DNA of 64,000 bases from Pseudomonas urmiensis (GTDB lineage Bacteria > Pseudomonadota > Gammaproteobacteria > Pseudomonadales > Pseudomonadaceae). Below are positions 7,222 to 17,146 of the stretch, in pieces (within the stretch, counting starts at the first letter, position 1; every line of letters starts with the position of its first letter). The translations under genes were made by a program, and so were the position numbers. The notes beneath the pieces are model-generated. The model was not told where the DNA came from and did not search any database. It saw only the letters and a list, made by a program, of their open reading frames with translations. The stretch covers positions 2,113,001 through 2,177,000 of the forward strand of contig NZ_JABWRE020000001.1 of assembly GCF_014268815.2 (NCBI RefSeq). Reading direction: 5' to 3'.

Positions 7222-10200
7222 ATGGCACTTGGCAGACGACAGTTCTTCAAACTTTGTACCGCCGGTGCGGCGGCAGCCACCACTGTTTCGCTCGGCTTCG
7301 GCCCGGCAGTGGCCAATGCCAGCCAATCTCGCCAGTACAAACTGCTGCGCGCCAAGGAAACCCGCAACAACTGCACCTATTGCTCGGTCGGTTGCGGCAT
7401 CCTGATGTACAGCCTGGGCGATGGCGCGAAAAACGCCAAGGCGCGGATCTTCCACATCGAAGGCGACCCCGATCATCCCGTAAGCCGCGGCTCGCTATGC
7501 CCAAAAGGCGCTGGCCTGGTCGACTACATCCATAGCGAGCAACGCCTGCTGTACCCCGAGTACCGCGCCCCAGGCTCGGACAAATGGCAGCGGATCAGCT
7601 GGGACTATGCCATCGACCGCATCGCCCGGCTGATGAAGGATGACCGCGACGCCAACTTCATCGAGAAGAACGCCAAGGGCGTCACGGTCAACCGTTGGCT
7701 GTCGACCGGCATGCTCTGCTCTTCGGCAGCCAGCAGCGAAACCGGCTCGCTCGACCAGCGCTTCACCCGTGCCCTGGGCATCCTCGGCACCGATAGCCAG
7801 GCGCGGGTGTGTCACGCGCCGACCGTTTCCGCCCTGGCGCCGACCTTCGGCCGTGGCGCGATGACCAACAACTGGGTCGACATCAAGAACGCCAACGTGG
7901 TGCTGATCATGGGTGGCAATCCGGCCGAGGCGCACCCGGTGGGCTTCAAGTGGGTGATCGAGGCGAAGATTCGCAACGGCGCCAAGGTCATCGTCGTCGA
8001 CCCACGGTTCAACCGCAGCGCCTCGGTGGCGGACATCTACTCGCCCGTACGCGCCGGCTCCGACATCACCTTCCTGATGGGCATGGTCAACTACCTGCTG
8101 ACCCACGACCGCATCCAGCACGAATACGTGCGCGCCTACACCAACGCCTCGTTGATTGTGCGCAGCGACTACAGCTTCGATGATGGCCTGTTCAGCGGCT
8201 ACGACGCCAAGAGCAAACGCTACGACCGCAGCTCCTGGGCCTATGAATTGGACGAGCACGGCCACGCCCGCCGCGACCTGAGCCTGAGCCACCCGCGCTG
8301 CGTGTTCAACCTGCTCAAGCAACACGTCAGCCGCTACACCCCAGAAGTGGTCAGCCAGATCTGCGGCACGCCCATGGACGACTTCCTGGAAATCTGCGAG
8401 ATCATGGCCAGCACCAGCGCGCCGGACAAGACCGCGACCTTCCTCTATGCCCTTGGCTGGACCCACCACACCACCGGCGCGCAGATGATCCGCGGTTCGG
8501 GGATGATCCAGTTGCTGCTGGGCAACATCGGCATGGCCGGCGGCGGCGTCAACGCCCTGCGCGGGCACTCCAACATCCAGGGCTACACCGACCTGGGCCT
8601 GCTCTCGCAGCGCCTGCCGGGCTACATGAACCTGCCGTCCGATGAGCAGACCACGCTTGCCACATACCTCAAGCAGACCACGCCCAGTGCCCAGCTGCCC
8701 GACCAGGTCAACTACTACCAGCACACGCCCAAGTTCTTCATCAGCCTGATGAAGAGCCTGTACGGCGACAAAGCTACCCGCGACAACGACTGGGGCTTTG
8801 ACTGGCTGCCCAAGTGGGACGACAGCTATGACGTGCTGAACTTCTCCAACCGCATGTACGAGGGCAAGGTCAACGGCTACATTGCCCAAGGCTTCAACCC
8901 GATTGCCGCTTTCCCGGACAAGAACAAGGCTGCCCAGGCGCTGGCCAAGCTCAAGTTCCTGGTGATCATCGATCCGCTGGCCACCGAGACTTCGAGCTTC
9001 TGGCAGAACCACGGTGAGTCCAACGATGTCGATCCTGGGCAGATCCAGACCGAAGTGTTCCGCCTGCCATCGAGTTGCTTTGCCGAGGAGAATGGCTCGA
9101 TCGTCAACTCCGGGCGCTGGCTGCAATGGCACTGGGCAGGCGCCGCGCCACCCGGCGAGGCCTGGCATGATGGCAAGATCCTCGGCCACCTGTTCATGAA
9201 GCTGCGCGAGCTGTACCGCACTGAAGGCGGCGCGTGCCCCGAGCAGGTGCTGAACATGGCCTGGGACTACAAGAATCCCTACGACCCTGACCCGGAAGAA
9301 GTGGCCAAGGAGTCCAATGGCTACGCCCTGGCCGACCTGCGCGACGACAAGGGCAACCTGATCTTGCGCAAGGGCCAGTTACTGGACAACTTCGGCCAGC
9401 TGCGCGACGACGGCAGCACCATGTGCTTCAACTGGGTCTTTGCCGGCTCCTGGACCGAGGCTGGCAACCAGATGGCCCGGCGCGACAATGCCGACAGCGG
9501 TTTGGGCTGCACCCCGGGCTGGGCGTGGGCCTGGCCGCAGAACCGGCGGATTCTCTACAACCGTGCCTCGGCCGACCCGCAGGGCAAGCCGTGGGATGCC
9601 AAGCGCAAGGTCATCGGTTGGGACGGCAGTCGCTGGAGCGGCATCGACGTGCCCGACTTCCCGGTCAACATCGCCCCGGGCACCCAGACCAACCCGTTCA
9701 TCATGCTCCCCGAGGGCGTGGGCCGGCTGTTCTCGGTCGGCGCCATGAACGATGGGCCGTTCCCGGAACACTACGAGCCGACCGAAAGCCCGCTGGCGCA
9801 AAACCCGCTGCACCCCAATGTCAGCAAGAGCCCCACGGCGCGGCTGTACGACAGTGACCGGGCGCGCATGGGCGACCGTAAAGAATTCCCTTACGTGGCG
9901 ACCACCTACTCGATCACCGAGCTGTTCCGTCACTGGACCAAGCACTCCAAGCTCAACGCGATCATCCAGCCCGAGCAGTTCATCGAGATCGGTGAACTGC
10001 TGGCCAAGGAAAAGGGCATCGTCCAAGGCGACCTGGTGCGGGTCACTACCAAGCGGGGCTATATCAAGGCCAAGGCGGTAGTGACCAAGCGGATCCGCCG
10101 CCTGCAAATCGACGGGCAGCCGGTCGACACCATCGGCATCCCGTGCCACTGGGGCTATGAAGGCGCGACCCGCAAGGGCTTCCTGGCCAATACCCTGACC

Positions 10201-10272
10201 CCTGGCATCGGTGATTCCAACACCAACACCCCGGAATACAAGGCGTTCCTGGTGAACGTGGAAAAGGCCTGA
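7222..10272 (+). CDS. fdoG: Formate dehydrogenase-N/O catalytic subunit alpha (Cys form)
   Basis: Molybdenum bis-MGD and 4Fe-4S enzyme that oxidises formate to CO2 on the periplasmic side and passes electrons via FdoH and FdoI to quinone. The 1016-aa protein equals E. coli FdoG in length. It has a Tat signal with GRRQFFKL near residue 4 and a 4Fe-4S site in [11 protein letters not shown] (about 49-59). The active-site selenocysteine of E. coli (Sec196, followed by His) is replaced by Cys197, encoded by TGT at 7810-7812 within ARVCHAPTV; no in-frame TGA is present. The start at 7222 follows a strong AGGAGA. It is 13 bp upstream of fdoH. Confidence 0.95.
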   Translation: MALGRRQFFKLCTAGAAAATTVSLGFGPAVANASQSRQYKLLRAKETRNNCTYCSVGCGILMYSLGDGAKNAKARIFHIEGDPDHPVSRGSLCPKGAGLVDYIHSEQRLLYPEYRAPGSDKWQRISWDYAIDRIARLMKDDRDANFIEKNAKGVTVNRWLSTGMLCSSAASSETGSLDQRFTRALGILGTDSQARVCHAPTVSALAPTFGRGAMTNNWVDIKNANVVLIMGGNPAEAHPVGFKWVIEAKIRNGAKVIVVDPRFNRSASVADIYSPVRAGSDITFLMGMVNYLLTHDRIQHEYVRAYTNASLIVRSDYSFDDGLFSGYDAKSKRYDRSSWAYELDEHGHARRDLSLSHPRCVFNLLKQHVSRYTPEVVSQICGTPMDDFLEICEIMASTSAPDKTATFLYALGWTHHTTGAQMIRGSGMIQLLLGNIGMAGGGVNALRGHSNIQGYTDLGLLSQRLPGYMNLPSDEQTTLATYLKQTTPSAQLPDQVNYYQHTPKFFISLMKSLYGDKATRDNDWGFDWLPKWDDSYDVLNFSNRMYEGKVNGYIAQGFNPIAAFPDKNKAAQALAKLKFLVIIDPLATETSSFWQNHGESNDVDPGQIQTEVFRLPSSCFAEENGSIVNSGRWLQWHWAGAAPPGEAWHDGKILGHLFMKLRELYRTEGGACPEQVLNMAWDYKNPYDPDPEEVAKESNGYALADLRDDKGNLILRKGQLLDNFGQLRDDGSTMCFNWVFAGSWTEAGNQMARRDNADSGLGCTPGWAWAWPQNRRILYNRASADPQGKPWDAKRKVIGWDGSRWSGIDVPDFPVNIAPGTQTNPFIMLPEGVGRLFSVGAMNDGPFPEHYEPTESPLAQNPLHPNVSKSPTARLYDSDRARMGDRKEFPYVATTYSITELFRHWTKHSKLNAIIQPEQFIEIGELLAKEKGIVQGDLVRVTTKRGYIKAKAVVTKRIRRLQIDGQPVDTIGIPCHWGYEGATRKGFLANTLTPGIGDSNTNTPEYKAFLVNVEKA

Positions 10273-10285
10273 CGGAGCGACTGAC

Positions 10286-11167
10286 ATGTCCCTGCAATCC
10301 CAAGACATCATCCGCCGTTCGGCGACCCACGCGTTCACCCCGGCGCCGCGCGCGCGCGATCACCAGGCCGAAGTGGCCAAGCTGATCGATGTGAGCATCT
10401 GCATCGGCTGCAAGGCCTGCCAGGTCGCGTGCAATGAATGGAACGACCTGCGCGATGAAGTCGGCCATAACGTCGGTGTCTACGACAACCCGGCCGACCT
10501 CACCGCCGATACCTGGACCTTGATGCGCTTTGATGAGCACGAGAACGAGGCGGGCAAACTCGAGTGGCTGATCCGCAAGGATGGCTGCATGCACTGCGCC
10601 GACCCTGGCTGCCTGAAAGCCTGCCCACAACCGGGCGCGATCATCCAGTACGCCAATGGCATCGTCGATTTCCAGTCCGAGCACTGTATTGGCTGCGGTT
10701 ACTGCGTGGCCGGTTGCCCGTTCGATGTGCCGCGCATCAGCAAGAAGGACAACAAGGCCTACAAATGCACGCTGTGCGTCGACCGGGTGACGGTCGGCCA
10801 GGAGCCCGCCTGCGTCAAGACCTGCCCGACCGGTGCGATCAACTTCGGCAGCAAGGCCGACATGCTGGTGCAGGCCGAGGAGCGCGTTACCGAGCTGCAC
10901 GGCCGCGGCTTTGCCGGCGCGGGTATCTATGACCCGCAAGCGGTGGGCGGCACCCATGTGTTCTATGTGTTGCAACACGCCGACAAGCCGCAGCTGTACC
11001 ACAAGCTCAACCCAGATCCGCGCATCAGCGGCGCCATCGAAGGCTGGAAAGGCTGGCTCAAGCCAGTGGCTGCGGCAGCGTTCTTCGCCACCCTCGCCGG
11101 TACGGTGTTCCACTACATCGGCGTTGGCCCTAACGAAGTCGAAGAAGATGAGAAGGAGAGCGCATGA
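10286..11167 (+). CDS. fdoH: Formate dehydrogenase iron-sulfur subunit beta
   Basis: Electron-transfer subunit of the membrane formate dehydrogenase, 293 aa. Four cysteine clusters for 4Fe-4S centres are visible: [35 protein letters not shown] and CTLC followed by CVKTC. A C-terminal hydrophobic segment (about 248-272) anchors it in the inner membrane, as in E. coli FdnH. It overlaps fdoI by four bases (ATGA), which suggests translational coupling. Part of fdoG-fdoH-fdoI-fdhE. Confidence 0.95.
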   Translation: MSLQSQDIIRRSATHAFTPAPRARDHQAEVAKLIDVSICIGCKACQVACNEWNDLRDEVGHNVGVYDNPADLTADTWTLMRFDEHENEAGKLEWLIRKDGCMHCADPGCLKACPQPGAIIQYANGIVDFQSEHCIGCGYCVAGCPFDVPRISKKDNKAYKCTLCVDRVTVGQEPACVKTCPTGAINFGSKADMLVQAEERVTELHGRGFAGAGIYDPQAVGGTHVFYVLQHADKPQLYHKLNPDPRISGAIEGWKGWLKPVAAAAFFATLAGTVFHYIGVGPNEVEEDEKESA

Positions 11168-11799
11168 TGAACAAGGACAAACTGATCCTGCGGACCCGCT
11201 TCATCGACCGCGCCAGCCACTGGTTCATGGTCATCTGCTTCTTCATGGTGGCGCTGTCGGGGCTGTCGTGGTTCTTCCCGTCGCTGAACTGGCTCAACGG
11301 CGTGTTCGGCACGCCACAGCTGGCGCGCATCCTCCACCCGTTCCTGGGGGTGGTAGTGTTCGTGGTGTTGATGTTCCTGTTCGTGCGCTTTGTGAAGTAC
11401 AACCTGCCCGAGCGCCAGGACGCGATCTGGTTTCGTAACGTCAAGACGGTGCTGGCGGGCGATCACAGCAAGCCCTTGCAGATCGGTAAATACAACGCCG
11501 GGCAGAAGATTCTGTTCTGGGGAATCATGGGCCTGATCAGCCTGTTGATGCTCAGTGGCGTGGTGATCTGGCGGCCGTGGTTTGCCGACTATTTCAGCAT
11601 CCCGTTGATTCGCATCGCGCTGTTCACCCATGCCGTGGCCGGGATCTCGCTGATCTTGCTGATTATTGGCCACGCCTACCTGGCGTTCTGGGTCAAGGGT
11701 TCGATCCGCGGCATGGTTACCGGTTACGTGTCGCGTAGCTGGGCCAAATCGCACCACGACCGCTGGTACCAGCAGATTTCCAAGAGTGACAAGAAATGA
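11164..11799 (+). CDS. fdoI: Formate dehydrogenase cytochrome b556 subunit gamma
   Basis: Membrane dihaem cytochrome b of 211 aa with four hydrophobic segments. It takes electrons from FdoH and reduces quinone. Conserved histidines are seen in DRASHWFM near the N-terminus, in HPFLGVVVF, and in [12 protein letters not shown] plus a following GHAYLAFW, as expected for haem ligation. The start overlaps the fdoH stop as ATGA; a second ATG one codon later is possible. Its stop overlaps the fdhE start, again as ATGA. Confidence 0.94.
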   Translation: MMNKDKLILRTRFIDRASHWFMVICFFMVALSGLSWFFPSLNWLNGVFGTPQLARILHPFLGVVVFVVLMFLFVRFVKYNLPERQDAIWFRNVKTVLAGDHSKPLQIGKYNAGQKILFWGIMGLISLLMLSGVVIWRPWFADYFSIPLIRIALFTHAVAGISLILLIIGHAYLAFWVKGSIRGMVTGYVSRSWAKSHHDRWYQQISKSDKK

Positions 11800-12704
11800 G
11801 CAGCATCAAGTTAACCCCCGTGGAGCAGGCCAGCGGCGGCGTGGGCGAGATCAGCGCCTTGTTGCTGCCGCAGCTGCGCAACCACTACGGCCAGCGTGCG
11901 GCGCGTTTGCGCCAGTTGGCCGAGGGCCATGATCAGGCTGCGTACCTGGCATTCGCCGCGCGCATTGCCCAGGCCCAGCAGGCGCTGTTGGACAACCTGC
12001 CGGTGCCCGACGAAGAGCTGCAGACCCTGGCAGGGCGGGTAGGCGAGGGCGCGCCACTGGATGTGCGCAGCCTGCCGCGTTCGGCCTATTGGCAGGCGCT
12101 GCTCAAGCAGTTGCTGGAGCACCTCACGGCCGATGCCAGCGCGCCCGTGGCGGCCGCATTGCGGAGCATTGCCAGCATGACTGCCGAGCAGCGTGAAACC
12201 TGCGCAGAGCATTTGCTGCACGGTCGCTACGACCAGGTTGGCAGTGGCCAGGCGGTGTTCTTCTGGGCGGCGCTGATGCTCTACTTCAGCCAGCTTGCCG
12301 CCGCCTTGCCGGCCAGCGCCCAGGCGGCTGTCGGCGAGCAGCGCCAGTATTGCCCGGTGTGCAGCAGTGCGCCGCTGGCCAGCGTGATCCTCACCGGCAA
12401 GCGGGCCGGCCTGCGTTACCTGCAGTGTGGATTGTGCGAAAGCCGCTGGCATATGGTGCGGGCCAAGTGCAGCAACTGTGAAAGTACGGGCAAGCTCGAC
12501 TACTGGTCGCTGGATCGCCAGGACAGCGCGGTGAAGGCCGAGAGCTGTGGCGACTGCGAAAGTTACCTGAAGGTGTTTTATTACCAGCATGATCAGGGGC
12601 TGGAGCCGGTCGCCGATGACCTTGCATCCTTGCTCCTGGATGCTGAGCTTGAGCGCGAAGGGTATGCCCGCAGCAGTATCAATCCGTTTTTGTTCCCGGG
12701 TTGA
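11796..12704 (+). CDS. fdhE: Formate dehydrogenase accessory protein FdhE
   Basis: Cytoplasmic maturation factor for periplasmic formate dehydrogenases, 302 aa. The C-terminal half holds paired CxxC motifs (CPVC, CGLC, CSNC, CGDC) of the rubredoxin-like iron/zinc-binding type typical of FdhE. It is translationally coupled to fdoI. In P. aeruginosa and P. putida reference strains, as I recall them, selA and selB come next; here the following gene is a transporter, consistent with the Cys-containing FdoG. Confidence 0.93.
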   Translation: MSSIKLTPVEQASGGVGEISALLLPQLRNHYGQRAARLRQLAEGHDQAAYLAFAARIAQAQQALLDNLPVPDEELQTLAGRVGEGAPLDVRSLPRSAYWQALLKQLLEHLTADASAPVAAALRSIASMTAEQRETCAEHLLHGRYDQVGSGQAVFFWAALMLYFSQLAAALPASAQAAVGEQRQYCPVCSSAPLASVILTGKRAGLRYLQCGLCESRWHMVRAKCSNCESTGKLDYWSLDRQDSAVKAESCGDCESYLKVFYYQHDQGLEPVADDLASLLLDAELEREGYARSSINPFLFPG

Positions 12705-12725
12705 AGGGTTGACCGATTCATCGCT

Positions 12726-12790
12726 ATCGCGGGCAAGCCCCTACAGGGTTTGAGGTATTCGGGTAGAGGCGGGCTTGCGCCGCGGTGGCG
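12726..12790. repeat. Degenerate REP pair
   Basis: ATCGCGGGCAAGCCCC and an inverted GGCGGGCTTGCGCCGCGG lie between fdhE and the next gene. It may act as the 3' boundary of the formate dehydrogenase transcript. Confidence 0.55.
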
Positions 12791-12852
12791 AGGGTGCGGC
12801 ATAATGCTGACTTTTCGGCCGATCAGTCTGATCGCCACGGAGGGCATGCTGC

Positions 12853-13728
12853 ATGCTGGCTTCGCTGTTCGCTGTTCTGGCTCCGGTGTTCATCGTCGCA
12901 GGCATCGGCTATGCCTGGGCCCGCAGCGGTATCGACTACCCGACCGAATTCATCGCCCGCATCGTCATGACCGTCGGTACCCCAGCCTTGGTATTGTCGA
13001 CCCTCAGCCGGACCAAACTGGACCAGAGCGCCTTCACCAGCATGGCCCTGGCCTGTGTGCTGTGCATGGCAGGCATGGCCCTGGCGGGTGTCATTGTCAG
13101 CCGTCTGTGCGGGCGGGACTGGCGGGTGCTGCTACCGGCGTTCATGTATCCCAACACCGGCAACATGGGCTTGCCGGTCAGCTTGTATGCGTTTGGCGAG
13201 CACGGCCTGGCGCTGGCGGTGGCGTTCTTCCTGACCTTGTCGATCTTCCAGTTCACCCTGGGTATTGTGCTTTCCGGCAACGCCAGCTCGGTCAAGGCGA
13301 TGCTGCGCAACCCGATCGTGATCAGCCTGGCCGGGGCGATGCCGATCATCTTCTTCAACCTGGAGCTGCCGCGCTGGCTGGCCAATACCGCAGATCTGCT
13401 GGGGGGCATGACCATCCCGCTGATGCTGCTGACCTTGGGGGTGTCGCTGGCCAGCATTCGCCTGCATCACGTCGGCAGCGGCATGCTGCTCGGCGGCCTG
13501 CGCATCGTGCTGGGTGGGGCAGTGGGCTGGGGCGTCGGTGCGCTGCTGGGGCTTGAGCACATGGAAAAGGCGGTGCTGATGGTGCAGTCGTCGATGCCGG
13601 TGGCGGTGTTCAACTACCTGCTGGCGGTGCGCGCCAACCGCTCGCCGGAGCAGGTGGCGAACCTGGTGATGTGTTCGACGGTGTTGTCGTTTGTCTGGTT
13701 GCCGGTGGTGCTGGCCTGGTGGCTCTGA
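12853..13728 (+). CDS. AEC-family (auxin efflux carrier-like) transporter
   Basis: Integral membrane protein of 291 aa made almost entirely of hydrophobic segments in two halves separated by a more polar stretch around residues 130-160, as in bacterial AEC proteins such as MdcF. It has the conserved NTGNMGLPVSLYAFG block (about 97-111). The ATG at 12853 follows GGAGGG at 8 bases. AEC proteins move small organic anions; the substrate here is unknown. It occupies the place where selA would be expected after fdhE. Confidence 0.82.
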   Translation: MLASLFAVLAPVFIVAGIGYAWARSGIDYPTEFIARIVMTVGTPALVLSTLSRTKLDQSAFTSMALACVLCMAGMALAGVIVSRLCGRDWRVLLPAFMYPNTGNMGLPVSLYAFGEHGLALAVAFFLTLSIFQFTLGIVLSGNASSVKAMLRNPIVISLAGAMPIIFFNLELPRWLANTADLLGGMTIPLMLLTLGVSLASIRLHHVGSGMLLGGLRIVLGGAVGWGVGALLGLEHMEKAVLMVQSSMPVAVFNYLLAVRANRSPEQVANLVMCSTVLSFVWLPVVLAWWL

Positions 13729-13798
13729 GGGAGGGCGTTGCCCTGTGCTCAAAAAACGCTTCGCTCCACCATCAGTCCCGCCGTGGCGGGATCCCCTC

Positions 13799-13941
13799 GC
13801 GCCGGCGCGAAGGGACCCGTAGCGCAGCGCAGGGCCGTATGTAGGAGCGAGCGGTTTTGCTTACTTCTCCCAAGAGAAAAGTAAGCCGCCGTAAAGGCGG
13901 AAGGGGCCAGTAGCGCCGCCACCTCAAACGGATAAGTTCGC
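13799..13941 (-). repeat. Dispersed repeat, copy 2
   Basis: Positions 13799-13902 are the reverse complement of 5971-6074 with three mismatches. The following 39 bases match the tail of the third copy at 6531-6679, ending GGATAAG-TCGC. It fills most of the gap between two convergent genes. Confidence 0.8.
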
Positions 13942-13956
13942 AAGCGGCCCTGGGCA

Positions 13957-14589
13957 TCACTTGGCAATCAATCGCTCATGCACCCAGCCGTTGTTGGTCA
14001 GCACCATCGCGCGGGTTTCCTTCAAGGGTGCCTGGGCACTGGCAACCACTTTGTCCAACCCAGAGAGGTTGGCCTTGACGCCATCATTGGCCGTCCACGG
14101 CGGCAGGTCGGTGATCGTGTAGGCGTAGGTCACTCGCGAGATTTTCTGCCCCATCATCTCGCCCGGTTCAGTGTACTGATCGATCCCGGTCACTTGCGCC
14201 TTGCCAAAACACAGCCCCCCGACGGTCTTGCCATTCATCAGCTTCTGGCCATCGGCCTTGTAGTACTTGCGACCTTCGTCAGTCAGGTCATAGGCGTAGT
14301 AGATGTCGGTACGCGCTGGCTGCCAGAGGCGCTCGGGGACTTCAGTGCGAGAGATCTCTTTCTCGCTGACCACACCCACCTGGGCCAGGGCATGCAGGGC
14401 CTTGTTGGTGCCGTTGACGTCGAAGTCCTTGGTTTTGGTCGGGAACGAGCTGACCACGAAACAATGCGGGTACTGGGTGTCGAGGTAGGCTTGGGCGGCT
14501 TGCCGGAAGTTGGCTTCGGTGGCGTCCTTGGTGTCCGAGCAACCGGCCAGGGTGGCCAATAGCGCCAGCGGTACGAGCGTCCTGTACAT
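13957..14589 (-). CDS. Hypothetical lipoprotein
   Basis: A 210-residue protein with a lipoprotein signal: hydrophobic LVPLALLATLAGC with the lipobox LAGC, so Cys17 should be the lipidated residue. After that it is polar, with no domain I recognise. It contains two further cysteines (in PHCFV and GLCFGK) that could pair in the periplasm. AAGGA lies 9 bases before the ATG. It is separated from the next leftward gene by 256 bp and is probably monocistronic. Confidence 0.7.
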   Translation of the reverse strand: MYRTLVPLALLATLAGCSDTKDATEANFRQAAQAYLDTQYPHCFVVSSFPTKTKDFDVNGTNKALHALAQVGVVSEKEISRTEVPERLWQPARTDIYYAYDLTDEGRKYYKADGQKLMNGKTVGGLCFGKAQVTGIDQYTEPGEMMGQKISRVTYAYTITDLPPWTANDGVKANLSGLDKVVASAQAPLKETRAMVLTNNGWVHERLIAK

Positions 14590-14845
14590 GGTCGTGCGTC
14601 CTTGAATAGCGGAGTGCGAAAAGATGCCGGAATGACCGGTGGGTCGGGATTAAAACCCACGCGCTAGAGGGGCGCAATCGTGGCAAGACGGCATCGGGAC
14701 GCAGTTGGCAAAGCGTTGCTGCGCGCAGTGCAGGGTAGTTTTGTGGCTAACCCTAGCCTCATTCATACCCACACCCGCAGTTCACTCGGCACCCGTGCGC
14801 TGCAGCGCTTGAATCAGCGCCCCAAGGCACTGCTCAGGATCAGGC

Positions 14846-16759
14846 TCAGGACGCCCGCCAGCTCAAGGCGAACAAGGTCTGGGCAGGGACTTGGAAGTGA
14901 ATCTGTCCGCCTGTGCAATCGACCGCTGCCGGGCGGCTGCGGCTGTCGGGGCCGAACAGACTCAGTGAAGGACAGGCGCGACCGACACCTTGCAGGGTCA
15001 CGTGTTGCTGACGCTCAGCCTTGTTCACGCCGAGCACGCTGCGTTGGCGGTCGCGGGCCATGGCCAGGACATCTACCTCGAAGGCGCTGTTGTCCATCCG
15101 TTGCACCTGATCGAGCCAGTGCGCCTGGATGAACTGCTGGGCAAGGCCGACGGGTTTCAATTCGAAGCGGTCTGGGCCGGGCAGGCGAATCATGCCCTTC
15201 ATGTGGTCGGGATCATCTGCCGCCTGGAACCAGTTGAGCATGTCGAGCAGGCCATCCTGAGCCGAATTGATCGCCACCGAGGCCCACCATAACGAGGCGA
15301 AGTGGGTTTCCTGTTCGTAGGGGCTGACACTGGGGCCTGGGGAAATGTTGGTCTGGTCGAGCAGCAGCGCCTTGCGTGGCCGGCCCTCGGCGTTGATACC
15401 GACCACTTCAGCGGCGCGCCGCACGCTGTCGCGGTAGACGCGGGTGGCCAGCAGGTCGCGCACCATCCATTCGTGCCAGGCCAGGGCGTCGATCTGCGGC
15501 TCGGACTCCTTGAGCATGCGCCGCGCCCAGTCGATCCCGCGGTGCTGCTCACCGCGTGCGGTGAACGGGCCGTTGACGAAGCGCGAGCTGGCTGGCATGG
15601 CGATCCGCACCCCGGCCTCGCGCGCGCCCGGGTAGGCGCGTACGTGGCGGTCCATGGCGTCGAAGTAGCGCTTGTAGGTGGCGTAGTCGGGGTAGTTGTA
15701 GTTGGGCTCGTCGGCAAACGACAGGTAGTGGGTGCCCTTGCCGCCCAAGGCTACGGTGGCCGCCAGCCAGGCGTCCAGGCCGGCCAGGCTCTGGCTGTTG
15801 GCTTGCAGGTCGTTACGGCGCTGGCTGGCGACCATCAGGGTGATGTTCAGGTCGATGCCGGCTTGCTCCAGGTAGAAGCGTCTGAAGGCATCTTCGTAGT
15901 GCGGGCGGTTGGCGAGGATGTCCACTGCGGTATAGAAACCGCCAGCGCGTGGCTTGAGCGTGTCCAGGGCGCCCCGGCTGGCCGGCGGTGGTAACAGGTA
16001 GGGCAGGGCCAGGCCCAAGCGCGGGGTGGGGCCAAGCATGTCCTTGTGCAGCTGCAGTTCGGCACGTCCTGGATCTTGGCGCAGTGGCTGCAAATGTTGC
16101 GCACGTTGGGCGAACAGGTTGGCCGTGCCGTCCAGCCAGAACGCTGCCTTGCCGCTGCCGTGAAGGCGCAAGCGCCAGACCTGTTCGGTGGCGCTGACTG
16201 GCAAGGCGGTCTGGTCGTAGCGTGGATAGTCCTTGTAGGGCTTGAGCTTGAGGGTGACCTGGGTGCGGTCGCCCAGGCGCTCGGCCTGCAGGCTGTTGAC
16301 CCCGCCGAAGTACTTGCCTGCCAGCACCGCCCGCTCACCGGCAGCGACTTTGAAGTACAGCTCGACGCCATTGGGCGTTTCGGCGCTGAAGTGCACCTTG
16401 GTCGGGGCGAACAGCGCTACGGTGTTGTCATCGTGTTCGACGCGATAGCTGCGAAAACTGTAGCCAGGTACCTCCAGGCGGTAGGCGGCGGCGCTGGCCG
16501 GCAGCGCCCAGACCTGCTGGCCACGGCCTTCGCTGGCGGCAATGAAGCGTTCGCCACGCAAGCGCCCCTGGCCATCGAGCAGGTACAGCCGCTCTTCGTT
16601 GGCGTTGGTCTGCCAGGCCGGCACCCAGCTGACCCGCACGCTATCGTCGCGTGCCGGCTGCAGGTACAGGCTGCCATCGCGAATATCGCCCCAACGCATG
16701 GGGGCCGCCTGGGCCAGGGTGCTGAATGCGCAGATCAAAACCGCCAGCGTTCGTTTCAT
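14846..16759 (-). CDS. Secreted glycoside-hydrolase-like (beta/alpha)8 protein
   Basis: A 637-aa protein with a signal peptide ending at AQA-AP (about residue 19). The N-terminal 230 residues look like beta-sandwich material. The middle (about 275-540) resembles a clan A glycoside hydrolase barrel: ADEPN with Glu351 could be the acid/base, and WHEW with Glu430 or a later acidic residue could be the nucleophile. A C-terminal beta domain follows. I cannot name the family with confidence; GH39-like or PslG-like enzymes are the closest idea. It is divergent from two acyltransferases, which suggests a role in exopolysaccharide trimming or modification (inference). Confidence 0.55.
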   Translation of the reverse strand: MKRTLAVLICAFSTLAQAAPMRWGDIRDGSLYLQPARDDSVRVSWVPAWQTNANEERLYLLDGQGRLRGERFIAASEGRGQQVWALPASAAAYRLEVPGYSFRSYRVEHDDNTVALFAPTKVHFSAETPNGVELYFKVAAGERAVLAGKYFGGVNSLQAERLGDRTQVTLKLKPYKDYPRYDQTALPVSATEQVWRLRLHGSGKAAFWLDGTANLFAQRAQHLQPLRQDPGRAELQLHKDMLGPTPRLGLALPYLLPPPASRGALDTLKPRAGGFYTAVDILANRPHYEDAFRRFYLEQAGIDLNITLMVASQRRNDLQANSQSLAGLDAWLAATVALGGKGTHYLSFADEPNYNYPDYATYKRYFDAMDRHVRAYPGAREAGVRIAMPASSRFVNGPFTARGEQHRGIDWARRMLKESEPQIDALAWHEWMVRDLLATRVYRDSVRRAAEVVGINAEGRPRKALLLDQTNISPGPSVSPYEQETHFASLWWASVAINSAQDGLLDMLNWFQAADDPDHMKGMIRLPGPDRFELKPVGLAQQFIQAHWLDQVQRMDNSAFEVDVLAMARDRQRSVLGVNKAERQQHVTLQGVGRACPSLSLFGPDSRSRPAAVDCTGGQIHFQVPAQTLFALSWRAS

Positions 16760-16960
16760 ACGAGCCCTTGCCTGGATGGGTTACCCATTAGTGAAATGGC
16801 CTTGGGCCATTATCTGCTGCACAACAATAGCCGGGTTAACCTTCAATGGTGTAACGCCGGTGTTGCATGCGATAAACGGTAGGCGCTTTACGCCAGCGCT
16901 GAAGGGCTGCTTTTATATTTAATTGTTGGATTTGATTTCAGTTTTTTACGCCGCGTTTTT

Positions 16961-16980
16961 TTGACGCGTTAAAGCGTCAA
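16961..16980. promoter_or_regulatory. Perfect palindrome TTGACGC-N6-GCGTCAA
   Basis: A 7-bp inverted repeat with a 6-base spacer (GTTAAA) in the AT-rich 387-bp divergent gap 16760-17146. A second small palindrome, TTAGC-N5-GCTAA, is at 17013-17027. Both have the shape of dimeric regulator sites, but no regulator gene is adjacent. Confidence 0.4.
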
Positions 16981-17036
16981 ATTAACTTGGCATGAGCGGT
17001 CCTTGCTCTTTATTAGCGTGATGCTAACGTGACATC

Positions 17037-17109
17037 GTCTAACGAAATTTACGTGATCAACCGCGATGCCAAAAGCCTGGCGCCGGTTTTTTTCAAGGCT
17101 TCGTTAGAC
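17037..17109 (+). promoter_or_regulatory. Possible structured leader before the acyltransferase pair
   Basis: GTCTAACGAA (17037-17046) and its exact complement TTCGTTAGAC (17100-17109) enclose a segment with GGCGCC followed by a run of seven T. It ends about 37 bases before the first acyltransferase start. It could be a leader RNA structure or attenuator, or two halves of an operator; the sequence alone does not decide. Confidence 0.35.
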
Positions 17110-17146
17110 CTGATCCAGAAGGGGTAATCAAGGAAAGGGCTTGGCT

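Noticed and set aside
7222..10272. Selenocysteine UGA in fdoG
   Set aside because: The frame is open throughout and the active-site codon is TGT, so no recoding is needed.
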